In this document: piece after piece, positions 1-11,441 of the stretch
Position numbering within the stretch: position 1 is the stretch's first letter
Layout of the letters: each line of letters starts with the position of its first letter
From: Exophiala sp. HKRS030
Taxonomy: Eukaryota; Ascomycota; Eurotiomycetes; Chaetothyriales; Herpotrichiellaceae
Assembly: GCA_023897205.1 (NCBI GenBank)
Contig: JAHWDD010000003.1
Location: 6,637,665 to 6,701,664 of the forward strand
Reading direction: 5' to 3'
Length of the DNA: 64,000 bases
The notes under the pieces: model-generated
The model's database searches: none
Told to the model about the DNA's origin: nothing
Seen by the model: the letters and a program-made list of their open reading frames with translations, nothing else
Position numbers and translations under genes: made by a program

Positions 1-2365
1 GACGGCACAGTCATCGACGCCCACTTGGCTGCAAAGTTACCCATCAAGACGTTTTCTTCGGGTCCCACGAACTCCATGCGTGGAGCGGCATATCTGGGTC
101 TTGGAAGAAGGGGAACGCCAGGTGAGACGCACACTGCGACAATAGTAGTTGACGTCGGTGGTACGACAACGGACTGTGGTGTTCTGTTACCATCGGGTTT
201 TCCTCGCGCTGCGGCTGCCTATGTCAATGTGGCTGGAGTGACGATGAATTTCAGCATGCCTCATTTAGAGTCTATCGGCCTAGGAGGTGGGTCGATAGTT
301 CGTGAACGAGGGAATGATGTGTCTATTGGGCCGGACTCGGTTGGGTACCAGCTGACTGAAAAGTCGAAAGTCTTTGGCGGAGACACTTTAACAACAACTG
401 ATATTGCAGCGGCAGGAGGCCTTGAAATTGGAGATGGATCCTTGGTTGACCATATCACACCCGAAATGATTCAGCGCGTCCGGGCCAAGACGAAGAAAAT
501 GCTTGAACGTGTTATCGACCGACTCAAGCTCACACCAGCGCCCCTTCCACTACTTCTAGTTGGTGGAGGTTCTATTGTTTGCCCTGAAGAACTCGATGGC
601 GTGTCTCAAGTGGTGGTTCCGAAATTTCATTCCGTGGCCAATGCCGTCGGGGCTGCAATCTCCAGGGTTTGTGGATCAGTGGATGCTATTTACAATATTG
701 CAGAGGCTCCATTGTCAGAGGTGTTGGAAGATGCAAAGACTCAGGCTCTGGCAAATGCAGTCAAGGCCGGGGCTGATGCAAGTAATTTGAGTGTGGTCGA
801 ACTTGACACTCTTCCCATCCCATACGTCTCCGGACAGCTTCGAGTTATCGCGAAAGCCGTTGGCGATCTTTCGCTGGATTATGTCGCTGAAAGCAAAGGT
901 CGCTCCGAAACGGAGACCGAGGTGGAGGAGAGCCTTATGGAGGCGACAAGAGATGTGAATCCATCCATGAAGGAAGAAAGCGGTATCGGCAAATTTGACT
1001 TTGATGCTTATCGCCCTCTAGTCAAGCGCAACGAAAAATCTGGCGTCCCAGAATGGTTTGTCTCGGAAACTGATATCGAGTGGCTAAGCATAGGATGCTA
1101 CATCTTGGGATGTGCCGGTGGTGGCTCACCCAAATCCGAATTCCTGAAGCTTCGAGATCAATTGCGTGGAGGTTCGTCGGTTCGCATCATTGATAGCTCG
1201 TCCCTGCAAGATGATGCCACAATCTACTGTAAGTTCGGACGAACTCAGTATTCTCTCTTTTCAATTGCTAACACGACCGTAGGGGGTGGAATGATGGGTT
1301 CACCAGCAGTGTCAATCGAGAGGCTGAATTCGTCGGAATGCATAACTGCTGTGGGAGACCTGATGGAATACATGGGCCATCAATCATTCGATGCCATTAT
1401 GGGTCTGGAAATTGGAGGTGCTAACGGGCTCGAGCCTCTACTGATCGGATCTTCGCAAGCATTCGATCGACCAGTCATCGACGCTGACTGGATGGGTGAG
1501 TGCACCAACTAAGCCACTTCCGACCGAGTGAGAATTTCACTAACGAGCTAAAGGTCGAGCATATCCGACATATTGGCAAACAACGATCGCAGTACACGAA
1601 AGTGGACAGTTGACTCCATGCGCAATTGCTTCAGGTGACGGGAAAACCATCATTATGACGAAGTCGCCCGACGATGAGATAGTGGATCGTGCCTTGCGGG
1701 CATCCTGCTCAGAAATGGGGTCCAGAGTTGGAATGGCAGCTAGGCCAACAACGACAGATCGTGTGAAGGCATTTGGAGTTATCAATACCTTGTCTCTAGC
1801 CTGGCGTATTGGTAGGACAGTAGCACGGGCTCAACAAGAAAGCACCATCCATACTGTTGCTGAACAGATCATTGACGAGGTTGGAGGCCCAACAACAGCA
1901 AAGATTTTGTTCCGAGGTAAGATAACTGCAGTGGAGCGAAGGATTTACAAAGGACATTCATACGGAGAGATCACCATCAGTCAAACCGACAAAGATGAAG
2001 AGGAAGAGGGACATGAAAAGCCAGCGGTCGCTCAAGGTGGTGTAGTCAAAATTCCGTTCAAGAACGAGAATATATACGCAAAACACATCGCCGATGATGG
2101 TACCGAAACGTACCTAGCAACGGTGCCTGACTTGATATCTGTTCTCGACACACAATCTGGGTGTGCCCTCGGCGTTCCGGAATTTCGATATGGTCTGTTG
2201 GTGACAGTCCTAGGAATAACATGCTCACCACGTTGGTCGAACACGAAGAGAGGCTTGGAGTATGGTGGGCCGGAAGCTTTTGGATACAAGATCGATTACA
2301 AACCCTTGGGGGTGTTTGTCGAACCCAAGAGCGTGGTTCTGGAGTATGCCGACGCCGTTGCTTAG
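1..2365 (+). CDS. Hydantoinase/oxoprolinase-DUF917 fusion protein, 5' end missing
   Basis: The window opens inside this gene in frame 1; about 750 residues are visible. Exons are 1-1228, 1283-1495 and 1554-2365. The first part matches the HyuA-type hydantoinase/oxoprolinase fold: an FSSGPTNSMRGAAYLG stretch, then the nucleotide-binding-like VVDVGGTTTDCGVL and a later VGGGSIV. From about residue 355 the sequence changes to a DUF917 domain, starting near DIEWLSIGCYILGCAGGG and ending with the typical GLEYGGPEAFGY. Fungal members combine both domains in one chain of about 1000 residues, so roughly 250 N-terminal residues lie outside the window. The first intron (54 bp) is a multiple of three and has no stop, so a retained form would stay open. 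The family hydrolyses cyclic amides in an ATP-dependent way, but the substrate cannot be read from the sequence. It leads a block of amino-acid or amide catabolism genes. Confidence 0.88.
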
Positions 2366-2744
2366 ATATATAATGCAAGAGAAGAGACCAATAGCGAAAT
2401 GTTGCACTCTTAATACTCTAGATTCTAGCAGGCGAGAAGAAATTCCAGTAGGAACTTGGAAGAGCAATTCGTCTCTTGTTGCGTCACCGTACCCCACTAA
2501 GCCTATAATAGACTAGTCACCCACGGTGGAGTACTTTTCATTTCGTCCGCAGATTGAACTTCTTTTTCATCCCTCCCCACCATTCAATATCCTTCTCATC
2601 AGACTGCAATCAATATTGACATTATTGCAGACCAGTTCCAAGATCGACTTGCTATACGGATGCTCTATAGATATAGGGGCTGCCGACGTCTCCTCTGACC
2701 ATGTCATTAACGCGAGTTCGTGGCGCGAGAGGATGACCGGCTAA
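2366..2744. promoter_or_regulatory. Intergenic region upstream of the first Zn2Cys6 regulator
   Basis: No gene is visible. It holds the 3' flank of the hydantoinase gene and the promoter of the regulator starting at 2745. A GCCGACG site at 2692-2698 resembles the GCCGACA motif in two other promoters of this block. Its role is inferred from similarity only. Confidence 0.4.
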
Positions 2745-5184
2745 ATGTGGCAGACTCCATCTCTATCAACAGCCTCTCCTCCGACGGGGGTACCCCATGG
2801 GTCGCTTGAGGACCAAAGGCCTGCACCGATATACTATGCCCCACGGAGAAAGCAAGCGTTCGTCACTCCCACTTTACTGACTAGCGAGTACTGCTGATTC
2901 AAGATTTAACACAACAGATGCACACGATGCCACTCGAAAAGAATAAAGTGCCTGGGTGGTAAGCAAAGCTCTGCGGGAAACCCCAAATACTCAAAGCTAA
3001 TATTAATGCAGGTGTGCCATGCAGAAACTGTTCACTTTCCAATTCGCCATGTATATTTCCACCTCAGCGCAAGTCTCGCAGTTCAGTTGGTCAGTCAAGT
3101 CCGTTTCTACTGTCCAACAGCCTCGGAGAGAGTCAATCTGCGATATCATCTGCCATCAACGGCATCTTACCCCCCGCAACCTCAAAATCAGGCAACTATC
3201 GCCGCTCAGAGAAGGACTTTAGCTCAAATCGATCCAGCAATAGCAACCAGGCATCGAGGCAGACCTACTGTGCCAGTCCTTCCTGCCGGACATTTATCGA
3301 GCAGTTTGTCAATTGGGCAGCGGTACAAAGGGCCCAGCTCACTACCTTTGCCGATGATTCCTTTGACCCAGAATGGGCTTCGCTTGGACATTCAGAGTTT
3401 GGCCCGATGCATCCCGGATTGGAAATATCTATCGAAACCGAGGTCTCTCGTTCTTCGGCCCTGACGGAATCCAAAAGGCCGATCAAGATTCGTCTGCCAC
3501 CGTATAACCACAGTATCTATCTGATCCAGTGCGCCGAAGCTGCCATTGGCCACGATCAGCATTACTTTCGACGACGACATCTTCGGGCCAGAGTCCGCCA
3601 AATGTATGAAGATCCAGAGTCTAGTCGAAGTAAAGATCATGGTTGGCTATGCTATTGGCTTGCCGCACTTGCACTCGGAGAGCTATACAAGGGCAACGGA
3701 GGCGCCAGTGGTGCTAACAATTCTCTTGACGTCGACCCCATATTATTGGATACGGCCAAAGAGCCTCCAGGTTCTGAATATTACCACCAGTCCATTGCTT
3801 TTCTCCAACAGGTGGCCGAAAATCCCGATATACAATATATTGAGACACTATGCTTACTGACCATGTACGCCTTTTCCATGGACAAGATCAACACAGCTTA
3901 CATGTACAACGGTATCGGGCTGCGTGCGGCATTGTCATTGGGCTTGCACCGAAGTCACTTGGATTTCCCATCAGATCGCTCAGATCTCACTGTGGCGGAG
4001 CTCGAATATCAGAGACGGGTATTTTGGACCGTTTACTACCAGGACCTGTAGGTTCACCGAAATCATTCATTTCCCTACAAGACGAACTAACCTCCTTTCC
4101 TCCCAGGCTCACCACAACCACTACCGGTCGCCCTTGGGGAATCTTGGATGACGAAATCACCATCGAATACGCTGATTCTAGCCGTCTTGCTGGCGACTCA
4201 CTACTAGATTTCTTCGATTCCGACGAGTCCAATGCACACCTAGAACTGATGCGTCTAAGAGGACAGGCGTATTCTTCCTTGTACGGCTACGCGGGTACTG
4301 CTATCAACCCATATTCCCATATATCGTTGTTCAACTTCGACCTGGGGAATTCTCTGTCGCAGCAGCACCTGGACAAAATAGATGAATTTCACCAAGGTTT
4401 AATCGCATGGCAGCAGGAGCTTTTGCCGAAGATGAAATTGCTTCGAAGCTGGGACGGCTCGTTGATGAATCTGAATCGGGTTAATGCCAGTCTACATCTC
4501 ATTTATCACCAGGTATGTTCTCACTGCCCAGAGATTCTCCTCGTCACCTCGCTGACATATACAATAGACCATTCTTGTGCTTCTCAGACCGGCATTGGTC
4601 AATATCCACAATGACAGGTTTGATGCGCGAAGTAAAGGATTTACGAGTGTCATTGACCTTTTTCCCGGATCCAAAACAATGCTGCAAGCATTCTATTCCG
4701 CCACCTTGGAATCCGCCCGTGAAACTGCCAGGATTCTGGAATGGTTGCAGTACCAGAGTATTCTTTGTTAGTTCACCCTGCAAGCTGTTATGGTCTTGGC
4801 GAACCATGCTAATCAACGTTTTGTCTAGCGATTCATTCCTATTTCGATGCCAGCTACGCATTTACTGCCGCCATTGTCTTGTATCTTACCAAGCAACTAC
4901 GAACGTTCACGTATCCTGGACTGGATCCGTTGTTATTCACCGACGATGACCAGTATGCGTTGGACACCGTGCTTCGCATCCTTCAACTTCAGAGTTCGGC
5001 GGGTAACATCCCGGCGAGAGACTTCGAAAAAAGACTGCGACTGCTGGAGAGCAACCTTTCCGCTCTAGAAGCAGCGCTCGCGAACCACGTGTGCTTGGAT
5101 GAGCTCAACTTTGACATCGATCATTTGGATGCACGGATGCCGTCGTTGACGGGGCCTACGGAGACACCCTACGCAGGCCCATGA
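2745..5184 (+). CDS. Zn2Cys6 transcription factor with fungal-specific TF domain
   Basis: Six exons: 2745-2857, 2918-2958, 3012-4047, 4107-4512, 4568-4766, 4829-5184, giving 716 residues. The zinc cluster lies at residues 39-65 with spacing C-X2-C-X6-C-X5-C-X2-C-X6-C, and is split by the first two introns, a common arrangement. The middle region (residues about 240-420) is the fungal_trans domain; the RRVFWTVYYQDL motif at the end of exon 3 continues across the intron as LTTTTGRPWGILDDE, which is diagnostic. The first intron has an atypical GTTCGT donor but is required to complete the zinc cluster. The start at 2745 is the first ATG that leads in frame into the cluster. It presumably regulates the flanking hydantoinase or dioxygenase genes; that is inference from position. 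Confidence 0.88.
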
Positions 5185-5333
5185 TCGTTTAATCACAGCA
5201 CTTGGTCGGCCTTAGATGCGTTCAATTAAGAAGGCCGCAACCGCCAGTCATGTGAGCCGCTAAGCGTCGCATCTGCTTGTGTCTGGCCATTCACTCCTCA
5301 CTAAGAATCGTGGCTATGGAAGTGAATGCCCAC

Positions 5334-7063
5334 CTACGGGTTTTGGGGGAAATCCAATTGTCCCATGCTGATTTTCTCGGCTTTTTGCTTCGCCGCAGCA
5401 ACCTCTTGGTCCATGACACCCCAAGCAAAAGGCCCATCGTCGATGATAGTTGCTCTTCGTACGTCACGAGCAGTCATACTCGCGGTATATGGATTGGCGC
5501 GGTGCATCGACTGGCTATATATTATCACACGTCAGCATTGTCCATGACCTAAGATGCACTTATAGACAGGTGCATGTTGCTAGGATCTGGGCCAAGTCAT
5601 GACATCAAATAGTGAGGGGTTGCTCCAGGCCACGAACTTACCGATTGTCCCACCAGACCATATCGCCACCATCCAACCACTCCATGCTGAAGACATATTT
5701 CGGTTGCGTACACCAATCAATCAATTTCCAAATCAATTTTTGACTGTCTTCGTATGACCATCCCACGATGAGCTTGGCGTGGGCAGCAATATACAGTGCC
5801 TTCCGCCCTTGTGCGGGAGCTTGTTGAACCAAACGGTGGTACGCGGGGGGTTTTGTCGCTCGTTCTTGCGGCAAAGGCTCTTTGAAGATTGTCGGCGATC
5901 CTAATCGACGCGAATGCCAGAGACTGTGTGTCGACGAGAGTAAGAACGTCAGTTTGAGTGTCAGACGGAAACTAAGAGTGGTGGATAGCAAGGACAGAAG
6001 GGACAATGCCTTACTCATGCTCCACCACCAGGTCATCTAACATTCCCTTGACTGCTTGCGGGAGGTCTTCGTATGCTTGTCGCGTGTCGGCAAAATGCGT
6101 CCAGGACCCGCCCCTAGCAGGAGTTCCGTGTGACAAGAGAAGAGAATACTTGGAGCGTTCTTGGTGGTATGAGGAGTCCTGTATCGATCATCAGCCAGGA
6201 ATCTGCAAGAGGTTGACTGCCACTAGGACTGCCACTAGCAAGACCAGAGCACACTCTGGGAAACCACCAGTGTTGATGGCGAGAACGAGGTGAAGAGGAG
6301 CTTCTTACCGTGTGCCACAATGCATTTCCGAGGCTGTGGTGCCATCTGCGAGAGTTTGGTTGCACAATGCTCCCGTCTCGATTGATACTGTAGATTGAGA
6401 TGCAAAAACTATGATCAGTCCTCGGAACGGGGCTTGAAAATAGCGCAATTTGTGGGAATGATTGTTTCTCTCAGTTGAAGGGTAAATGACATACTTGCTA
6501 ACGTCCCAAAGAAATGGGTCTCCTATTCGATCGTTCTCACGACCATAAAAGAAGGGATTAATTTCCAGTTTCTGCCCAAGTTGTTGCGAGAAAGCGACGT
6601 GTCGGTTGTTATCGAGACCCGTTTTACGAAAGATGAGCACGGCGTACTCATCTTGTATTTCTATTAGCTGGAGATGGATGATCGAGGTCAGTGTTTCAGA
6701 TCCAGAGAAAGAAAAACTCAGAAAGGCATATCATAGCTCTGGCAGAGACGGGATTTCCCTGTTGCTCACCTGTGCAATTATATCTTCCGGTATTGGTCTG
6801 CTCCAATCTATACCGTCGACCTGGGCTCCAAACGATGTACTCCTGGTAGAGCTCTCTGTACAAGGGTGCAAAACCGGCGTGATCGTGAGGGAACCCTTTC
6901 TATATGATTTGGAACTGTCATGCACAACCTCACTCCGAGGTTTCTCTCCAGATCCTTCAAGACGGAGCATGAGTGATGATGATGATGATGACTCTGCCTC
7001 AGGACACGTGTTTGCGTAAACTCGAGGCATGCTGTAGATGTTTGTCTCAGTGAAAGTAGACAT
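5334..7063 (-). CDS. TauD/TfdA-family 2-oxoglutarate/Fe(II)-dependent dioxygenase
   Basis: Six exons on the minus strand (7063-6770, 6667-6495, 6387-6309, 6178-6015, 5923-5642, 5514-5334) give 390 residues. The N-terminal third contains a TSFGAQVDGIDWSRPIPED segment typical of TfdA-like enzymes. The iron ligands are visible: HTD at residues 181-183, joined across the third intron, and His335 in QSMHRANPY, followed by the 2-oxoglutarate-binding arginine region (RDVRRATI). These enzymes hydroxylate or cleave sulfonates, phenoxy acids or amino-acid-like acids; the substrate here is unknown. A run of serines near residue 25 is encoded by a (GAT)n tract at about 6971-6991. It is transcribed away from the DUF3830 gene across a shared promoter carrying repeated GCCGACA motifs. 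Confidence 0.9.
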
Positions 7064-7665
7064 TTTTGGGTAGAAAATAGTGAGCCAAGGCAGTTGAATG
7101 TAAAATTATCGGTTTGTCGAGTAATCAATTCAATCGAAGAGATTTCGATAATGTGTCGGATTTCTGTATTTTTTAATCTCCAGTGATGATGTTATTGAGG
7201 TATAATCTTTCTACAGAACAGCAACGCGGCTAAGCTCCGAGACCTTACAATGAACGTATCTGTCTCTCCACCTGTAGATCAGTTTGGAATGCATAGTGCA
7301 AACTCACTTATCAGATAGAAAAGACTAAAAAAGGGTCACAGTCGGATGAGCCGACAGTTGAGCCGACACGTCGTCGGGTTGGAGCCGAAGCTGGGAAAGG
7401 GGTATCGGCAATGTGGCGTTCCATTGCCTATCTTTCTGCGGTCCATTTTTTTTAGATCAGCTGGTTAGTCATAACGCACAAGCCGATGGTAACGCGAGGA
7501 GTATGATAAGATGGAGTAAACTGACCGGCGTACTTGTAGACAATTGACGCGGCGGGTGTAAACACGACACACACTCACCCTAGTTGTGCCTCTTCAGATT
7601 ATAGATACACGTTCTATCACCTACCCAAGGTCTAAACCCAGGTCATCGCGCGAGTCATATTGAGA
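7064..7665. promoter_or_regulatory. Divergent promoter, dioxygenase / DUF3830, with candidate Zn2Cys6 site
   Basis: This region separates two genes read away from each other. GTCGG-N5-CCGAC at 7341-7355 is a perfect inverted repeat with CGG half-sites, the form bound by Zn2Cys6 dimers. TGAGCCGACA occurs twice 12 bp apart (7347-7356 and 7359-7368) and a related GGAGCCGAAG follows at 7381-7390. The core GCCGACA recurs in the permease/aldolase promoter. The motifs are seen in the sequence; binding is inference. Confidence 0.45.
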
Positions 7666-8226
7666 ATGGCGTCGGGAAATCCGATTCTAATCACTGCAGG
7701 ACCGTTTCAATTCCTAGCAAAGTTCGAGTCCGATGCTCCAAAGACAGTGGCAGCTTTCGCATCTGTCCTTCCCTATCACCAGAAACTCATCCACGTTCGT
7801 TGGAGCGGCGAAGGTCTGTGGATCCCACTGGGCGAGCATGACTTTCATGTAAGCTACGAGAACCACACATCTCATCCGGCAGCTGGGCAGATCCTTCTGT
7901 ACCCTGGAGGCTTCTCCGAGACCGAAATTTTGTTTTGTTATGGAGGGGTGTCTTTTGCGAGCAAGATGGGCCCTTTGGCCGCAAACCACTTCTTGACCAT
8001 TGTCGAGGGCCAAGAGAACTTGAGAGCATTGGGGGAAATGGTGCTATGGAAAGGGGCCCAGGATGTTACTTTCGAAGCAGCCGATTCTGAAAAGTAGGTT
8101 GTCTGCCTTGGACTTATCATTTGGAGCTTGTGTTCGCTAACTGAAACACTTTTCAGAATTGAAAAATTTCGACAGAAGAGAGTTTCCGCAGCCAGAAAAC
8201 TTGAAAAGCCAGGGCCAAAGCTTTGA
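7666..8226 (+). CDS. DUF3830 family protein (cyclophilin-like fold)
   Basis: Two exons, 7666-8093 and 8157-8226, encode 165 residues. The body is a small beta-rich domain with WSGEGLWIPLG and YPGGFSETEILFCYG segments and matches what I know of DUF3830, a family found mainly in bacteria next to amidohydrolases and hydantoinases. The first ATG of the frame is at 7666. The second exon adds a lysine-rich tail ending PKL, a weak PTS1-like tripeptide that may be chance. Its divergent pairing with the dioxygenase and its closeness to the hydantoinase gene suggest one catabolic set. The catalytic role of the family is not established, so none is assigned. Confidence 0.75.
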
Positions 8227-8263
8227 AGGTTGACAATTATCCAAGTTGAGAGAATCAGTCACT

Positions 8264-10967
8264 TTAGATCAACGGTGTCCCCCCTTCAATATCCCAGTCC
8301 TCAGTGAAGACTGGCCATTCAAACCCTGGATCCATCATTTGATCAAACAACGACTGCACGCCGGTGGTGTCAACCTGGTCCCCGTTATTCCGATTGTCAC
8401 CGTCTTCTGTGAGCAGAAGTAGCACGCAGTCTTTAACAACACCTTGTAACTCTTGTGCTAAAGGAAAAGTTGAACCTTGGCACATCGTGTCGAACAGGTC
8501 AAGGGCTAGTCGAAGAAGCCTAGCGAGAAGGGAAGACGTTCGAGGTGATTGTGGGGCTACATTGTGAGTCGAGCTTGCAGATGTCAAGCATCGCAGACGC
8601 AGCTCATCTATTCGTGATGTGAGTTGATTACTTCTTACAAAGCTCTTCCTTGAGACCTGATGGGCCTTGAATTGAATAAATATACATACCGTTAACCGCT
8701 CCTTTCACGTAACAAAATGCCAAAAAGGTCACGGCAAAAGTGTAGGACACCCACGTAGAGTCCACAGCATAACTGAGGCGCTCGAGAGTGACCTTGTCGA
8801 CTACAAACGGCTCGATAGGGACTGTTGATGTATTTTGCGCATCAAGACTCCATACCTGGTCATGGCCGAGAGTTGATACACAAAATATGATCTGTATCGC
8901 TGCTGTGAGGCTAGTCTCGAGGGCTTCTAGAACCCACAAATGCGACGGCTGTATACTATCTTGAGTGATTGAACTCAAATATGGACCTAGAACTGCACTG
9001 TTGAGCGCAAGCCGGCACCACTAGTTAGGGTTCATGGTTAGCATGGTACATCGAGAGCCGATATGGAGCAAGCGATTACCCGTAGCGAAGTAAATGGTAG
9101 ATGGACATGTTGAAAATGAGTGGAACCTGTATGATAATCAGTCCTTTTACCTTGGTGTTGGTTGGAAAGTTCGTACGAAGTATTGGTTTCCAATGTCTAA
9201 TGAGCAAAGAATAAACGTCAGTAGATCATCAGGCTATGGTATTGAGAATGTGGGCTAACCTTTCCCAATCGTCACATGCGATATTGAATTTGCGAAGGCC
9301 AACAGCGTTCAGTCGCCGAGCTGTAAACTCTTTGTTGGTCTCAAGAACACTGTGTGATATGGAGACAAGCTCCACCAACGCTGCATATCGTAGGTCATTT
9401 GGCTGCTGCGCGATAGGGTGTGCGCCAAAAGTTCGTGCAATAGTAGCACCCTCTGTCGGGTCGAGAGTGGATGGAAGAGAAGAAGAGAGCATCAAATTCC
9501 AGTCACAGGTCAGTAGGTTGAACCAAATCCTAAGTTTCGACATGTCGTCATGTGTGATGGTCGGTTGAGGTCGTCTGAAAGGAGCAATGGCCCCTCGCCC
9601 AAGATCAAGTATTGCAGCATATCTGGCGGCTAACCCAAGCACTGCCCAGGCGCTGATATCGTTATAGCGACTCAACGGCCGTTTTAGTCTAGTTGCTTGA
9701 CTGCGATTATCTGAGTCTTGGAACGCTTGCTTGCCGTAAGGCATCCATTGTGCATAAAGTAAGAGCACGACCACCGAGTCGAGGTGAACATCATGAGGAG
9801 TGGGTCGTAGCAATAGTTGTGAGACTGCTTTGTCGAGTAGTACAGCAAGCTCTGAACATTTGGGATGCCATGCTGGCCAATTATGTGTACTAGTCTCTAT
9901 TAATTCACTCGTATCACATAGAAGACAAATTGGACTTACATGGTATCGTTGGTGTGCCAGAATCGAGTCCCTATCGAACAAAGGGTCAAAAATAGCATCG
10001 GTCTCTCGGCTCTCAGGGCTCCTGCCTGTGATTGTAGGCTTTCACTCAACACTGGTGCCATCGGATGACAGTGATGGAAGAATCTAGCAGTGGATTTTAA
10101 GCAATGAACCCGTTCATGAGAGTATCGCAGAACGTCTTACACATATATAGCTCGAGAAGCTTCGTTCATAGTCAATATGCCATTAGAGATCGGATCGTAC
10201 GGTCCGTATTGTGCTGCTTGCTCATAACTTCTCGTCGTATTTAAAGCACTGTTTTCTAACTCGAAGGCTCGTTGGTACCCATGCATAGCTCCAAGGCTGC
10301 GAAGCGTGGATATGGGAGGGCCCAAGTCGACGGCGTCTATGTTGGAAACTTGCTGGCGGTCATCCCACGGACTCCGGTCGAAGGGAGACCCTGCGGGAGC
10401 CTCTCTTGGTCCACTACTACCTAGTTCCTCTTGACTGAGGGCCGTAGAGAGACTGATAGAGATGTCAGTTATCCCACTGCGACACAGTCTCACAAACTTA
10501 CAGAGGGCTAGGAGAACGAATTTGAGAGTCGCCGTGAAGAGGCCGAGGCCTTTTCGTTTCGAGCTTTGCTAAGCGACGCTCATGATCTTTCAGACTTTAC
10601 CAGTAATCAGATTCCAGACTTCTGCTCTAAGAATGGTGATATTACAAACCGATCTTCGATGCTGCCCAACAAACTGGCATCAGCGCCAGCCGCGACTATT
10701 GGATCCTGATCCGCTTCAAAAGAGCACGCCACCCCATGACGCTTGCATCGCCTGCAAGCGACGCCGAAGCCTGCATTCTCTCCCAAAGGCAGACAGCGCT
10801 GTTTACGCCCACGGCACTTGTCAAGTTAGGGAGATTAGAGCTGATGTCGTATGGAAGGAACATTGCACACTGAGACTTACTTGTAAGCACGCCCGAGCTA
10901 TACGTCGGGACTTTGCCGGAGGTGGTTCATCAGGATATGAACTGTCATGTATGGTCAGACCCCTCAT
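8264..10967 (-). CDS. Zn2Cys6 transcription factor; one splice junction uncertain
   Basis: Nine exons on the minus strand: 10967-10881, 10816-10650, 10594-10502, 10452-10141, 10083-9940, 9889-9260, 9196-9080, 8997-8690, 8607-8264, giving 733 residues. The zinc cluster spans the first intron (residues 27-60) with a long 12-residue loop: C-X2-C-X6-C-X12-C-X2-C-X6-C. A short coiled linker (DHERRLAKLE) follows. The rest is a fungal_trans-type helical domain. The weak point is the exon 7/8 junction. The obvious acceptor at 9021-9022 gives the wrong frame with the GTAATC donor; using the CAG at 8998-9000 closes the frame but removes RLALNS, which looks like domain sequence. An alternative donor after CAG in exon 7, or a frameshift, is possible. 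The gene lies tail-to-tail with the DUF3830 gene. Confidence 0.75.
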
Positions 10968-11441
10968 ACTACTGTCATACGGCGCAGTCAGGACTTGGTT
11001 ACTAGGTGGAACTTACTTGGATCTAGAAGTATTTTGTTCCATTTGGCAACGTCCGCCGTCTTCTGATGTCCTCTGCAGCAGGTACCACCGACTAACAGGA
11101 GAAGTACATGTTTACCGAATCTCATAGGCATCATAAATAACAGAAGAAGCATTATTCGAACTATCGCTCCTTATCGCAGTGCTGGGTTTGCCACCGATAA
11201 GGCCACGCACTAAGGAGTACTTGTCAGCGGACAACGCCTAAGTGGAATTAAAGTGTGACGTGCTTATATAATGGGATTTGTCCATCTATCTACGGGTTGT
11301 CGTCGAAGGTCTATGTAAATATCTTCACGGTTCCTGGCGCGTTCTAAAAGTAACTGGATGACTTCTGCATGGCCCTAGTTAATCAAACCCATTTGCGCAT
11401 TGTGCTCATATTTCTCGCGACAGTCTCTGTGTGAGACTAGT
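10968..11441. other. Intergenic region
   Basis: This is the upstream region of the second regulator and the 3' flank of the permease gene, both on the minus strand. I see no further gene or clear motif. Confidence 0.5.

Noticed and set aside
10582..11127. Plus-strand frame with an ACIACKRRR sequence resembling a zinc cluster
   Set aside because: The cysteines do not continue in the required spacing, and the opposite strand carries a complete Zn2Cys6 cluster joined to a fungal TF domain.
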